A stretch of 27,706 bases of DNA from Leptotrichia hongkongensis. GTDB taxonomy: Bacteria; Fusobacteriota; Fusobacteriia; Fusobacteriales; Leptotrichiaceae. Position numbers and translations under genes: made by a program. The stretch is from positions 1 to 27,706 of the forward strand of contig NZ_JBGORW010000015.1 of NCBI RefSeq assembly GCF_041538065.1, written 5' to 3'. Under the pieces are notes generated by a model. It was not told the origin of the DNA. It saw only the letters and a list, made by a program, of their open reading frames with translations, and did not search any database. Positions 1-6,400 of the stretch are shown here, piece after piece (the first letter of the stretch is position 1; the number at the start of each line of letters is the position of its first letter).

Positions 1-1
1 A

Positions 2-97
2 GTGGACAACACAAGATTCGGAGTGACAGTAAATGGAGGATATGACACTAAAGGTAAGAACGTAAGAGCAGGAATAGGATTCAGAGCTATTTACTAG
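2..97 (+). CDS. Autotransporter C-terminal end (partial, 5' end outside window)
   Basis: An open frame enters from the left edge and ends at TAG 95-97, giving 31 residues. The visible peptide has alternating hydrophobic and polar residues and ends in AGIGFRAIY, with a final aromatic residue. This is the usual ending of the last strand of an outer-membrane autotransporter beta-barrel, where the terminal aromatic acts in recognition by the BAM machinery. Because a large autotransporter of the Leptotrichia type starts at the right side of the window, a second one here is plausible. The passenger and the rest of the barrel are not visible, so the exact subfamily cannot be given. Confidence 0.75.
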   Translation: MDNTRFGVTVNGGYDTKGKNVRAGIGFRAIY

Positions 98-127
98 AAC
101 GAAGATAAAATGTAGAATAAAAAAGAG

Positions 128-163
128 AGGACAGTAGAACTTAGGTTTTACTGTTCTTTTTTT
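128..163 (+). terminator. Intrinsic terminator of the left autotransporter
   Basis: A 13-bp stem (128-140 with 145-157, including two G-U pairs) closes a TTAG loop and is followed by a run of T at 158-163. It lies 30 bases after the autotransporter stop codon. Confidence 0.88.
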
Positions 164-178
164 CTCATAGATTGTATA

Positions 179-284
179 ATATACTCGAACCTATTTAAAA
201 TTGAACTGATAGAAATTATATAATTTAGGGTTTAAGTAAAATAGTCATAATTTTTGAGTTCTATTTCAAACTAGTTTTACTATA
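179..284 (-). repeat. 106-bp dispersed element, copy 1 (reverse orientation)
   Basis: The reverse complement of this stretch matches 21719-21824 at 99 of 106 positions by hand alignment without gaps, and matches 1997-2104 more loosely. Internal dyads include the palindromes AAACTAGTTT and AAATTATATAATTT. It lies in noncoding sequence just after a terminator. The element class is unknown to me; a short mobile or formerly mobile noncoding element is the likeliest explanation. Confidence 0.85.
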
Positions 285-380
285 AATAATACTGAATTCC
301 ATTTAAGAAATGAAATTATTAGAAACTTTTTTAATAGTGATTGTAAACCTAATACTTTCAAATAATTAAAATATAAGTTT

Positions 381-406
381 TAGGATTTATGGCAATAAGC
401 AATCCT
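381..406 (+). repeat. Short hairpin motif, copy 1
   Basis: Twenty-six bases match 6070-6095 with three differences, all A/T here against G/C there. The arms AGGATT (382-387) and AATCCT (401-406) pair, and GGCAAT lies in the loop. The flanks are A-rich in both copies, but the larger structured region found upstream of the second copy is not recognisable here. Confidence 0.6.
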
Positions 407-614
407 GTAAAAATAAAAAAAATATAGTAATATAAAAAAACAGCAAAAAACAATTTAATTAAATATTTATAGATTAGCTATTAAACACCCTTATTATAAA
501 ATTCTCTTTTATTTTTAAGTGATTAGTACAATATAAAAAAAATCATTAAATATATGAAGTGCAAAAATTAAGTTTTGAAATGAATGAAGATTTTGATAGA
601 GGAAGAATAATTTA

Positions 615-649
615 TTATAAAAAAAGGATATGCTGATTGATATCCTTTT
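615..649 (-). terminator. Minus-strand terminator after the flavin-type gene
   Basis: A perfect 10-bp stem (622-631 with 640-649) has an 8-base loop. Read on the minus strand it is followed by a run of T (positions 621 down to about 615). It lies about 90 bases beyond the stop codon of the minus-strand gene. Confidence 0.75.
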
Positions 650-736
650 AACTTATATTCAAATATATTTTTAGAAAATTAAATAAAATAGAAATTTGAA
701 AAATAATCATAAATGTTAAGTTTATTTTATAATTGA

Positions 737-1159
737 TTATAAAATCTCAAGTTCCGTAGTATTTTTAACACCAATAGTAACAGTTGCTTTTGTAAAAGAT
801 ACTTCATATAATACCAGAAGATTTTCTGCTTCATCAATATTCTTTTTTACTTCTGGCAATTTTTCTATGAATTTATTTTTTAAGTCTTGAACAGATTTTT
901 GACTTTTTCTTATAATTCCTTTTGCTTTAACACGTTTTATTCCATCTTTGGGAATTGTTGTAAAGGCTACTTTATTATTTTCTTCAAATTCTATTGTTTT
1001 TTGGCTGTTCTTAAATGATAAAAAATATAAAATTTTCTCCTCAGGATTATAATAAAATCTTACAATTCTTACATTAGGCTGATTGCTGGAATCTGAAGAA
1101 GCTATTGCCATATCAGTAGTTTTTTCCATAATTTCTAAAAAGTTATTTGTTATATCCAT
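737..1159 (-). CDS. Pyridoxamine 5'-phosphate oxidase-like split-barrel protein
   Basis: This is a 140-residue cytosolic protein with the layout of the small FMN-binding split-barrel family. The pattern is an N-terminal helix, a strand containing MAIASSDSSNQPNVRIVRF, then the ILYFLSFKNSQK strand-turn and a VAFTTIP strand; the family binds FMN or a related cofactor as a homodimer. The substrate cannot be told from sequence. I place the start at ATG 1159 because AAGGAGG lies seven bases upstream. A longer frame beginning at 1198 would put that ribosome binding site inside the gene. It is transcribed divergently from an HTH/WYL-like regulator across a short intergenic region containing an inverted repeat, so control by that regulator is likely. 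A terminator follows it. Confidence 0.8.
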   Translation of the reverse strand: MDITNNFLEIMEKTTDMAIASSDSSNQPNVRIVRFYYNPEEKILYFLSFKNSQKTIEFEENNKVAFTTIPKDGIKRVKAKGIIRKSQKSVQDLKNKFIEKLPEVKKNIDEAENLLVLYEVSFTKATVTIGVKNTTELEIL

Positions 1160-1198
1160 AATTTCCTCCTTAAATTTATATTTTGAATTATACTTCAA

Positions 1199-1223
1199 AA
1201 TAGTATCAAAATATGGTACTATT
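1199..1223. promoter_or_regulatory. Candidate operator between divergent genes
   Basis: The arms AATAGTA (1199-1205) and TACTATT (1217-1223) form a perfect 7-bp inverted repeat around an 11-base centre. It sits between the starts of the minus-strand split-barrel gene and the plus-strand regulator, where an autoregulating repressor would bind. Binding itself is inferred. Confidence 0.5.
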
Positions 1224-1245
1224 AAAATAAAAAATTAGGAGAAAA

Positions 1246-1965
1246 ATGAAAAAATCAGAGCGAATTAATGATATGATGATATATCTTAATAATAAAGAGA
1301 CTTTTAATTTAAAAGATATTATGGAAAAATATAGTATTTCAAAAAATACAGCTTTAAGAGACATAAGATCTCTTGAGGAAATCGGGATGCCAATTTATTC
1401 TTTCAGTGGGAGAAATGGAAGATATAAAATTTTAAAAAATAAACTGCTCTCTCCTGTCTTGTTCAATGTAAATGAAATATATGCATTATACTTCACTATG
1501 CTTACGTTAAAAGGATACAAAACAACACCTTTTCATTTAGATATTGAAAAATTGAAAGAAAAATTTAAAAACTGTCTTCCACAAAGGCAAGTGGAGGAAA
1601 TTAACAAAATGGAGACAATATTAAATTTTGAAGTTTCAAAGCATCAAAATGAAAGTCCATTTTTAAAGAAAATTCTTGAAAATTCAATAGAAGAAAAAGT
1701 TTGTAAAATTTTGTATAAAGAAGAAAAGAAAGACAAATATTATTTTGTTCAGTTTTTCAAAATATCATCTGTTTACGGCCAGTGGATTGCTTCAGGATAT
1801 GATTTTGAAGATAGGGAAATTAAAAATTTTCAATGTGATAAAATTATTCATTTAGCAGAGGATGATAAATTTGAATCAATTTCTTTTGAAAAGTTTGTTA
1901 ATTTAAATTCAGATATGTATAAAATTCATGATTGCAATATGATAAATTTTGAGCTTGAAGTATAG
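1246..1965 (+). CDS. HTH transcriptional regulator, YafY/DeoR type with degenerate WYL domain
   Basis: This 239-residue protein begins with a winged helix-turn-helix (about residues 4-60; helix region FNLKDIMEKYSISKNTALRDI). A central helical part follows, then a C-terminal segment around WIASGYDFEDREIKNF that resembles the WYL ligand-sensing domain with its usual W-Y-L replaced. Such proteins are DNA-binding regulators, often of the neighbouring gene. AGGAG at 1237-1241 precedes the ATG. The divergent split-barrel gene and the shared inverted repeat suggest local autoregulation. The effector is unknown. No clear terminator follows; the next feature is a copy of the 106-bp element. Confidence 0.8.
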   Translation: MKKSERINDMMIYLNNKETFNLKDIMEKYSISKNTALRDIRSLEEIGMPIYSFSGRNGRYKILKNKLLSPVLFNVNEIYALYFTMLTLKGYKTTPFHLDIEKLKEKFKNCLPQRQVEEINKMETILNFEVSKHQNESPFLKKILENSIEEKVCKILYKEEKKDKYYFVQFFKISSVYGQWIASGYDFEDREIKNFQCDKIIHLAEDDKFESISFEKFVNLNSDMYKIHDCNMINFELEV

Positions 1966-1996
1966 TTTTAAGTGAAGTATCATAGTTTTGTAATTA

Positions 1997-2104
1997 TATG
2001 TAGTAAAACAGCTTTAAAATTAAACTCAAAAGTTATAATTATTTTACTCAAACCTTAAATTTATATAATTTTAGTAGTTTAATTTAAAATAGATTTGAGC
2101 ATAT
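1997..2104 (+). repeat. 106-bp dispersed element, copy 2 (diverged)
   Basis: It aligns along its full length with 21719-21824, at roughly 80% by eye with small indels. It keeps the TAGTAAAAC start, the ACTCAAAA block, ATTTTACTCAAA, the TATATAATTT core and the GAGYATAT end. It lies between the regulator and xseA. It is the most diverged of the three copies. Confidence 0.75.
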
Positions 2105-2221
2105 GTCATAAAAATTTTAGAATATATTTAGATTAATTGTATAAAAAAATTTCATCAGTTGAGAAAAGAGATGAAATATGTTATTATTAAAGAACAAAAA
2201 ATGTAAGAAATGGGGGAAATT

Positions 2222-3562
2222 ATGGAACAGACAGTATTTTCCGTAAGTGATATAAATAGGGAAGTTAAAATGTTTTTGGAGGGGACAAATACTTTTAAGA
2301 ACATTTTTATTGAAGGGGAACTTTCTAATATTACATATTATCGTTCAGGACATCTGTATTTTACGTTAAAAGATGCAAGTGCAAGTGTGAAATGTGCTAT
2401 TTTTCGTTATAAGTATAGAGGAGTACCTGAAGACTTGAAGGAAGGGGATTTGGTAAAAATCCGTGGGAGTGTTACGCTTTATGAGGCGAATGGAAGTTAT
2501 CAGATTGTAGCGGATTTTCTTGAAAAAAGTAATTCTCTAGGGCTGCTTTATGAGAAAATGGAAATGCTTAAAAAGTTGTACTTTGAAAAGGGATATTTTT
2601 CTGACGAAATAAAAAAACATTTACCCAAATTACCTATAAATATTGGTGTTGTAACAGCTGATACAGGAGCAGCAATTAGAGATATTATAAATACAACGCA
2701 TAAAAGGTTTCCAAATGTGAATATTTACCTTTATCCAGCAAAAGTTCAGGGAGAAGGGGCAGCATGGGAAGTTTCAGCAGGGATTGAGTTTTTTAATAGA
2801 ATGAATGAAGAGAAACAGCTTGAAATAGATACACTTATTGTTGGACGTGGTGGAGGAAGTATTGAGGATTTGTGGGCATTTAATGAGGAAGCTGTGATAG
2901 AAGCCATTTATAAGTCTGAGATTCCTGTAATTTCAGCGGTAGGACATGAAATTGATAATCTTCTTTCAGATCTAGTCGCTGATAAACGGGCGGCTACACC
3001 AACTCAGGCAGCAGAAATCTTAATTCCTGAAAAAGAAAAATTGACAGACGAACTGGAAAGTAAAAAGAATCTTTTGAGTAAATTACTTTTAAATAAAGTT
3101 GCAATGATGAAAAAAGAGCTGGAATACAGAAAAAATAACTATTATATAAAGAATTTTGCAAATATTCTGGATAACAAGAAATTTGAATTAATGGAAAAAG
3201 AACAGAAATTATCAAGAGAACTTAGAAGAATTGTACAAAAATCAAGAGAACAGCTGGATTATCGAAAACAGAGATTTGATAGAATTAATTTACAAAAAAT
3301 AATTTTAAGTGAAAAAGAAAATTTAAAGAAAAAATCAGCCGAACTTAACCAAATAATACTGGAATTTTTTGAAAATCGAAAAAAGGAACTCAAATATAAA
3401 AAGGCACAGCTTTCAAAATATTCAGTAAGTGATATTTTGAAACAAGGTTATACAATAACTCGAAAAAATGGGAAGATTGTTAAAAGAGGAATTGAGCTTA
3501 GCAAGGAAGATAAACTGGAGATAGAGTTTTCAGATGTTAAGAAGAAAGTGGTTGTTAAGTAA
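2222..3562 (+). CDS. xseA: Exodeoxyribonuclease VII large subunit
   Basis: The 446-residue product has the XseA arrangement. An N-terminal OB-fold (about 1-100, beginning MEQTVFSVSDINREVK and including the SGHLYFTLKDASASVKC stretch) is followed by a catalytic region with IGVVTADTGAAIRDI, LIVGRGGGSIEDLW and ISAVGHEIDNLLSDLVADKRA. A long coiled-coil C-terminal part and a short end domain with GYTITRKNGKIV complete it. With XseB the enzyme degrades single-stranded DNA in repair. I prefer ATG 2222 because GGGGG lies just upstream; an ATG at 2210 in the same frame lacks a comparable site. xseB, often adjacent in other bacteria, is not found next to it here. Confidence 0.96.
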   Translation: MEQTVFSVSDINREVKMFLEGTNTFKNIFIEGELSNITYYRSGHLYFTLKDASASVKCAIFRYKYRGVPEDLKEGDLVKIRGSVTLYEANGSYQIVADFLEKSNSLGLLYEKMEMLKKLYFEKGYFSDEIKKHLPKLPINIGVVTADTGAAIRDIINTTHKRFPNVNIYLYPAKVQGEGAAWEVSAGIEFFNRMNEEKQLEIDTLIVGRGGGSIEDLWAFNEEAVIEAIYKSEIPVISAVGHEIDNLLSDLVADKRAATPTQAAEILIPEKEKLTDELESKKNLLSKLLLNKVAMMKKELEYRKNNYYIKNFANILDNKKFELMEKEQKLSRELRRIVQKSREQLDYRKQRFDRINLQKIILSEKENLKKKSAELNQIILEFFENRKKELKYKKAQLSKYSVSDILKQGYTITRKNGKIVKRGIELSKEDKLEIEFSDVKKKVVVK

Positions 3563-3602
3563 TTGAGAAATATTGGATATTTTAGAAAGTGGGGTATGAA
3601 TA

Positions 3603-4088
3603 ATGTCTAAAAGAGATAATTATTTATCATGGGATGAATATTTCATGGGAATTGCGTTTTTGTCTGGGATGAGAAGCAAAGATCCGTCTACACAGGTGGG
3701 AGCGTGTATTATTGATGAAGATAAGAAAATAATAGGAATTGGATATAATGGCTTTCCAATGGGAAGTTCTGATGATAGTATGCCTTGGGATAAAGAAGGA
3801 GAATTTTTGGATACGAAATATCCTTATGTTGTGCATGCTGAACTGAACGCTATTCTTAATAGTATAAAATCATTGAAGAACTGTACTATTTATGTGACGC
3901 ATTTTCCATGCAATGAATGTGCAAAAGCAATCGTACAGTCAGGAATAAAAAAGGTAATATATTTTTCCGATAAACACAAGTCGCTTGATTCTACAAAGGC
4001 TTCAAAAAGGATTTTTGAAAATGCACGAGTAGAAACGATACATCTTGAAATTGAGAAAGAATCTATAAATATTCAGTTTAAAGATTAA
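3603..4088 (+). CDS. dCMP deaminase family protein (ComEB-like)
   Basis: The 161-residue protein shows the zinc-dependent cytidine/deoxycytidylate deaminase signature: HAE at residues 78-80 (zinc His and catalytic Glu) and PCNEC at 102-106 (two zinc Cys). The N-terminal SWDEYFMGIAFLSGMRSKDPSTQVGA is typical of dCMP deaminases, which convert dCMP to dUMP for thymidylate synthesis. A GTGGGG sequence precedes the ATG. It lies 40 bases after xseA and shortly before ung, so the locus groups deoxyuridine formation with uracil removal. The gene is sometimes named comEB from Bacillus; no competence role can be inferred here. Confidence 0.93.
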   Translation: MSKRDNYLSWDEYFMGIAFLSGMRSKDPSTQVGACIIDEDKKIIGIGYNGFPMGSSDDSMPWDKEGEFLDTKYPYVVHAELNAILNSIKSLKNCTIYVTHFPCNECAKAIVQSGIKKVIYFSDKHKSLDSTKASKRIFENARVETIHLEIEKESINIQFKD

Positions 4089-4147
4089 ATACAATTTATG
4101 GAGGATTTGGAAAAAGAAAAAAGCGAACATGGTATCAGGCAAGAAAA

Positions 4148-4258
4148 ATGAAAATGCCAGATATTATAGCAATCTTTGTAACAGCAATATTCGTAATTAT
4201 TTCAATTGTACTTATAAAAATAAATGGTGGAAGATTCTATAATCCTTTTGTGAATTAG
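4148..4258 (+). CDS. Possible 36-residue single-pass membrane peptide
   Basis: This short frame from ATG 4148 to TAG 4256-4258 encodes a peptide with one strongly hydrophobic segment (about residues 4-23, IIAIFVTAIFVIISIVLI) and a short polar tail GGRFYNPFVN. It fills most of the gap between the deaminase gene and ung. The frame stays open upstream to the end of the deaminase gene but contains no ATG, GTG or TTG there, and the ATG has only a weak ribosome binding site. A GGAGG at 4100-4104 is too far away to serve it directly. I do not recognise a family; it could be a small membrane protein or chance. Confidence 0.35.
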   Translation: MKMPDIIAIFVTAIFVIISIVLIKINGGRFYNPFVN

Positions 4259-4313
4259 GAAAATTTGACTGTGAAATAAGATTTGAATTTTTAATGAGAG
4301 GAATGATGGGAAA

Positions 4314-4985
4314 ATGGTTAATATCGGAAATGACTGGGATGAAATTTTTAAAAAAGAAAAAGAATTTGAAAAAAATTACTATTTGGATTTGAGAAAATTT
4401 TTAGTGAAAGAATATAAGACAAAAACAATTTATCCTGATAAAAATGAGATTTTTTCTGCATTTAAGCTAACTAGTTATAAGGACTGCAAAGTTGTAATTC
4501 TGGGACAGGATCCGTATCATGGCGAAAATCAGGCACATGGACTGGCATTTTCTGTAAAGCAGGGAGTTGCCTTGCCACCTTCCCTAAAAAATATTTATAA
4601 AGAAATTGAAAATGAATTTGGCTATAAAATGAGTAAAAATGGATTTCTTGAAAAATGGGCAAAACAGGGAGTCCTGCTTTTAAATACTGCACTTACTGTA
4701 GTCGCTGGAAATGCCAACTCACATTCAAAAATAGGCTGGGAAATTTTTACAGATAACGTGATAAAATATTTGAATGAACGTGAAGAGCCAATAATTTTCA
4801 TACTTTGGGGAAATAACGCCAAAAGCAAGAAAGCTTTTATTGATACAAATAGACACTATATTCTGGAAAGTGTTCATCCAAGCCCATTATCTGCGAGCCG
4901 TGGATTTTTTGGCTGTGGACACTTTAAGAAAGCTAATGATATTTTGAAAGAGCTGGGAAAAAAGGAAATTGACTGGCAAATATAA
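4314..4985 (+). CDS. ung: Uracil-DNA glycosylase, family 1
   Basis: The 223-residue protein is a complete family-1 uracil-DNA glycosylase, which cuts the bond between uracil and deoxyribose to start base excision repair. It has the water-activating motif GQDPYHG at residues 64-70 (catalytic Asp66), the AHGLAFSV uracil-binding stretch, LLLNTALTV, and the minor-groove loop HPSPLSASRGFFGCGHF starting at His188. Length and motif spacing are normal. ATG 4314 is the only start in this frame that fits; the two ATGs just upstream are in another frame. Its neighbour encodes a dCMP-deaminase-family enzyme, a source of dUMP. Confidence 0.97.
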   Translation: MVNIGNDWDEIFKKEKEFEKNYYLDLRKFLVKEYKTKTIYPDKNEIFSAFKLTSYKDCKVVILGQDPYHGENQAHGLAFSVKQGVALPPSLKNIYKEIENEFGYKMSKNGFLEKWAKQGVLLLNTALTVVAGNANSHSKIGWEIFTDNVIKYLNEREEPIIFILWGNNAKSKKAFIDTNRHYILESVHPSPLSASRGFFGCGHFKKANDILKELGKKEIDWQI

Positions 4986-5127
4986 AAAATAAAAACTATA
5001 AAATTTGAGTAACATTGCTATGTGAGTCAAGTTCTCTTATATTAAAAATAGAAAGTTAGTGTATCAACAAGATTCTACAGAATTTTTTAAAATGATTATT
5101 TAAATTTTATGAAAAGGAGGAGTTTTT

Positions 5128-5697
5128 GTGAATTTTAGAAAATCAACTTTTGATGATGTAGACAGAATTTTAGAAATCATCGAAAAAGCAAAAATTGAAC
5201 TAAGGCAACTTGGTTTAGATCAATGGCAAAATGGATATCCAAATAGAGAAGTTATTGAAAATGATGTGAAAAATGGGATTAGTTATGTTTTAGAAGAAAT
5301 TTCTGAAAAAAATGACAAATCCGAAAATCAGATTTCTAAAAAAATTGTTGGAACTATTGTATTGTCGCCTAAAAAAGAAGAACCATATTCTAAAATCGAA
5401 GGAAAATGGATAACAACCGATGATTATATCGTAATCCACAGGCTGGCAGTTGATTCTGAAATAAAGAATAAAGGAATCGCAACAAAGATATTAGAATTTT
5501 CAGAAAAAGAATGTATAAAAAACAAAATACTCAGTATAAAAACAGATACACATGAAAACAATGAGCCAATGAAAAAGTTCCTTGAAAAAAATGGATTCAG
5601 TTATTGTGGTGTGATTTATTTAGATAAAGAGCCTGATGTTGGGGAAAAGAGAATTGCCTATGAGAAAATAATAAAAATACCACATAAATTATTTTAA
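5128..5697 (+). CDS. GNAT family N-acetyltransferase (GTG start)
   Basis: The 189-residue protein has a GNAT fold: N-terminal FRKSTFDDVDRILEII, a central strand IVIHRLAVD, and the acetyl-CoA pyrophosphate loop NKGIAT at about 114-119. The C-terminal region is KTDTHENNEPMKKFLEKNGFSYCGVIY. Such enzymes move an acetyl group from acetyl-CoA to an amine; the acceptor cannot be predicted. Translation starts at GTG 5128, preceded by a very strong GGAGGAG at about 5116-5122. An insert between strands (about residues 55-75) is lysine-rich and charged. It ends close to a noncoding repeat region and no T-run terminator is visible. Confidence 0.88.
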   Translation: MNFRKSTFDDVDRILEIIEKAKIELRQLGLDQWQNGYPNREVIENDVKNGISYVLEEISEKNDKSENQISKKIVGTIVLSPKKEEPYSKIEGKWITTDDYIVIHRLAVDSEIKNKGIATKILEFSEKECIKNKILSIKTDTHENNEPMKKFLEKNGFSYCGVIYLDKEPDVGEKRIAYEKIIKIPHKLF

Positions 5698-5753
5698 ATA
5701 TTTCTTTTTAAACTTTCAAATAAAACATTTTTTATATTTTGATTAATTTTAAC

Positions 5754-5845
5754 GTAAGGGCATCAGATGCCATGCCCTTACAACCCCGCTTTACACAAAA
5801 CTTTCTTATAAAAGAAAAATAGAACTCGCTTTTGAATATAGGTTA
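5754..5845 (+). repeat. Covarying hairpin element, copy 1
   Basis: A perfect 10-bp stem (5754-5763 with 5772-5781) encloses CAGATGCC. It is followed by ACCCCGCTT and, after a spacer, AACTCGCTTT. The same order is found at 16936-17016: a 10-bp stem of different sequence, a loop with CAG..GCCA, ATCCCGGCTT, then AACTCGCTTT. About half of the stem pairs differ in a compensated way. A shared CTCAAACAG follows both, displaced here by about 60 extra bases. The type is unknown; a structured mobile element or RNA is possible. Confidence 0.75.
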
Positions 5846-5980
5846 TTTTAATATAAATAATGAAATACAATTTAAAATTTACTTCAAAAGCTCAAACAGC
5901 TATTTTTCTTTTAACGAAATTTTGCTTATTTTTATATTTTTTGATATATTCAATCTATGATTTTTAATAAATTGACGGAG

Positions 5981-6055
5981 CTTTTATTTGTTCAACTACG
6001 ACTGTTTGACGACTGGAAGGAGGAGTTTCGGAGTTGGACAAATAAAAGTCGTAGT
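5981..6055 (+). repeat. Structured segment: 16-bp stem with overlapping second stem
   Basis: Bases 5981-5996 pair with 6033-6048 (16 bp, one G-U on this strand). Bases 5995-6002 pair with 6048-6055 (8 bp). The order of arms is A, B, A', B', so the two helices are either alternative folds or a pseudoknot. ACGACT also occurs twice in the enclosed loop. It lies directly upstream of the hairpin at 6069-6097. I do not recognise it as a known riboswitch or ncRNA. Confidence 0.6.
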
Positions 6056-6068
6056 CTAGCCATAGGTT

Positions 6069-6097
6069 GTAGGATTTGCGGCAATGAGCAATCCTAC
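6069..6097 (+). repeat. Short hairpin motif, copy 2
   Basis: The arms GTAGGATT (6069-6076) and AATCCTAC (6090-6097) form a perfect 8-bp stem; a variant pairing extends it by GC/GC with one bulged T. It shares 23 of 26 central bases with the copy at 381-406. It lies 14 bases after the 16-bp-stem structure. Confidence 0.65.
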
Positions 6098-6400
6098 GAA
6101 AAAATAATAAAAATAGTAAAACTGTTATTAAATAAACTAACATTTAAAATATAGACTATGCTGAGGATAAGAAGTTTTAATTCCTTGCTAAACAGTATGA
6201 AATGGAGTGTTTTTTTGAAATGAAAATATATTAAAAGAGATAAAAAAACAAATATTAATAAAAACAACTTATAACATAAGAATTATAAAAAATCATTAAT
6301 TTGGATAATAAAAAATAAAAATTAAATATTTTAAGATTAGAATAGTATCAAAAGTTTAGATTGTAAAATAGTAAAAAAAGAAATGGAGTGTGAGATTGTT

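Larger units (their letters stand above)
98..736. other. AT-rich intergenic region with repeats, no gene
   Basis: No convincing coding frame lies between the left autotransporter and the minus-strand flavin-type gene. It holds the plus-strand terminator at 128-163, one copy of the 106-bp element (179-284, reversed), one copy of the short hairpin motif (381-406), and a minus-strand terminator at 615-649. The remainder is featureless AT-rich sequence. Confidence 0.7.
5698..6400. other. Noncoding region rich in inverted repeats
   Basis: This 700-base gap separates the acetyltransferase and trans-sulfuration genes. It holds the covarying hairpin element (5754-5845), a structured segment with a 16-bp stem (5981-6055), and the short hairpin motif (6069-6097). 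Bases 6155-6400 are AT-rich with nothing I can name and no clear promoter. A 65-codon frame at 5957-6154 runs through the structured part and is not convincing as a gene. Confidence 0.65.

Noticed and set aside
2149..2177. An 8-bp hairpin (ATTTCATC with GATGAAAT) before xseA
   Set aside because: It has a long loop, no T-run and only A/T-rich pairing; chance is a sufficient explanation.
4098..4151. A 17-codon frame whose stop overlaps the ATG of the possible membrane peptide
   Set aside because: It has no ribosome binding site and no recognisable content; the ATGA overlap alone is weak evidence for translational coupling.
5957..6154. A 65-codon plus-strand frame
   Set aside because: It runs across the 16-bp-stem structure and the repeated hairpin, has no ribosome binding site, and its peptide has no recognisable domain. 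The pairing explains the sequence better than coding.
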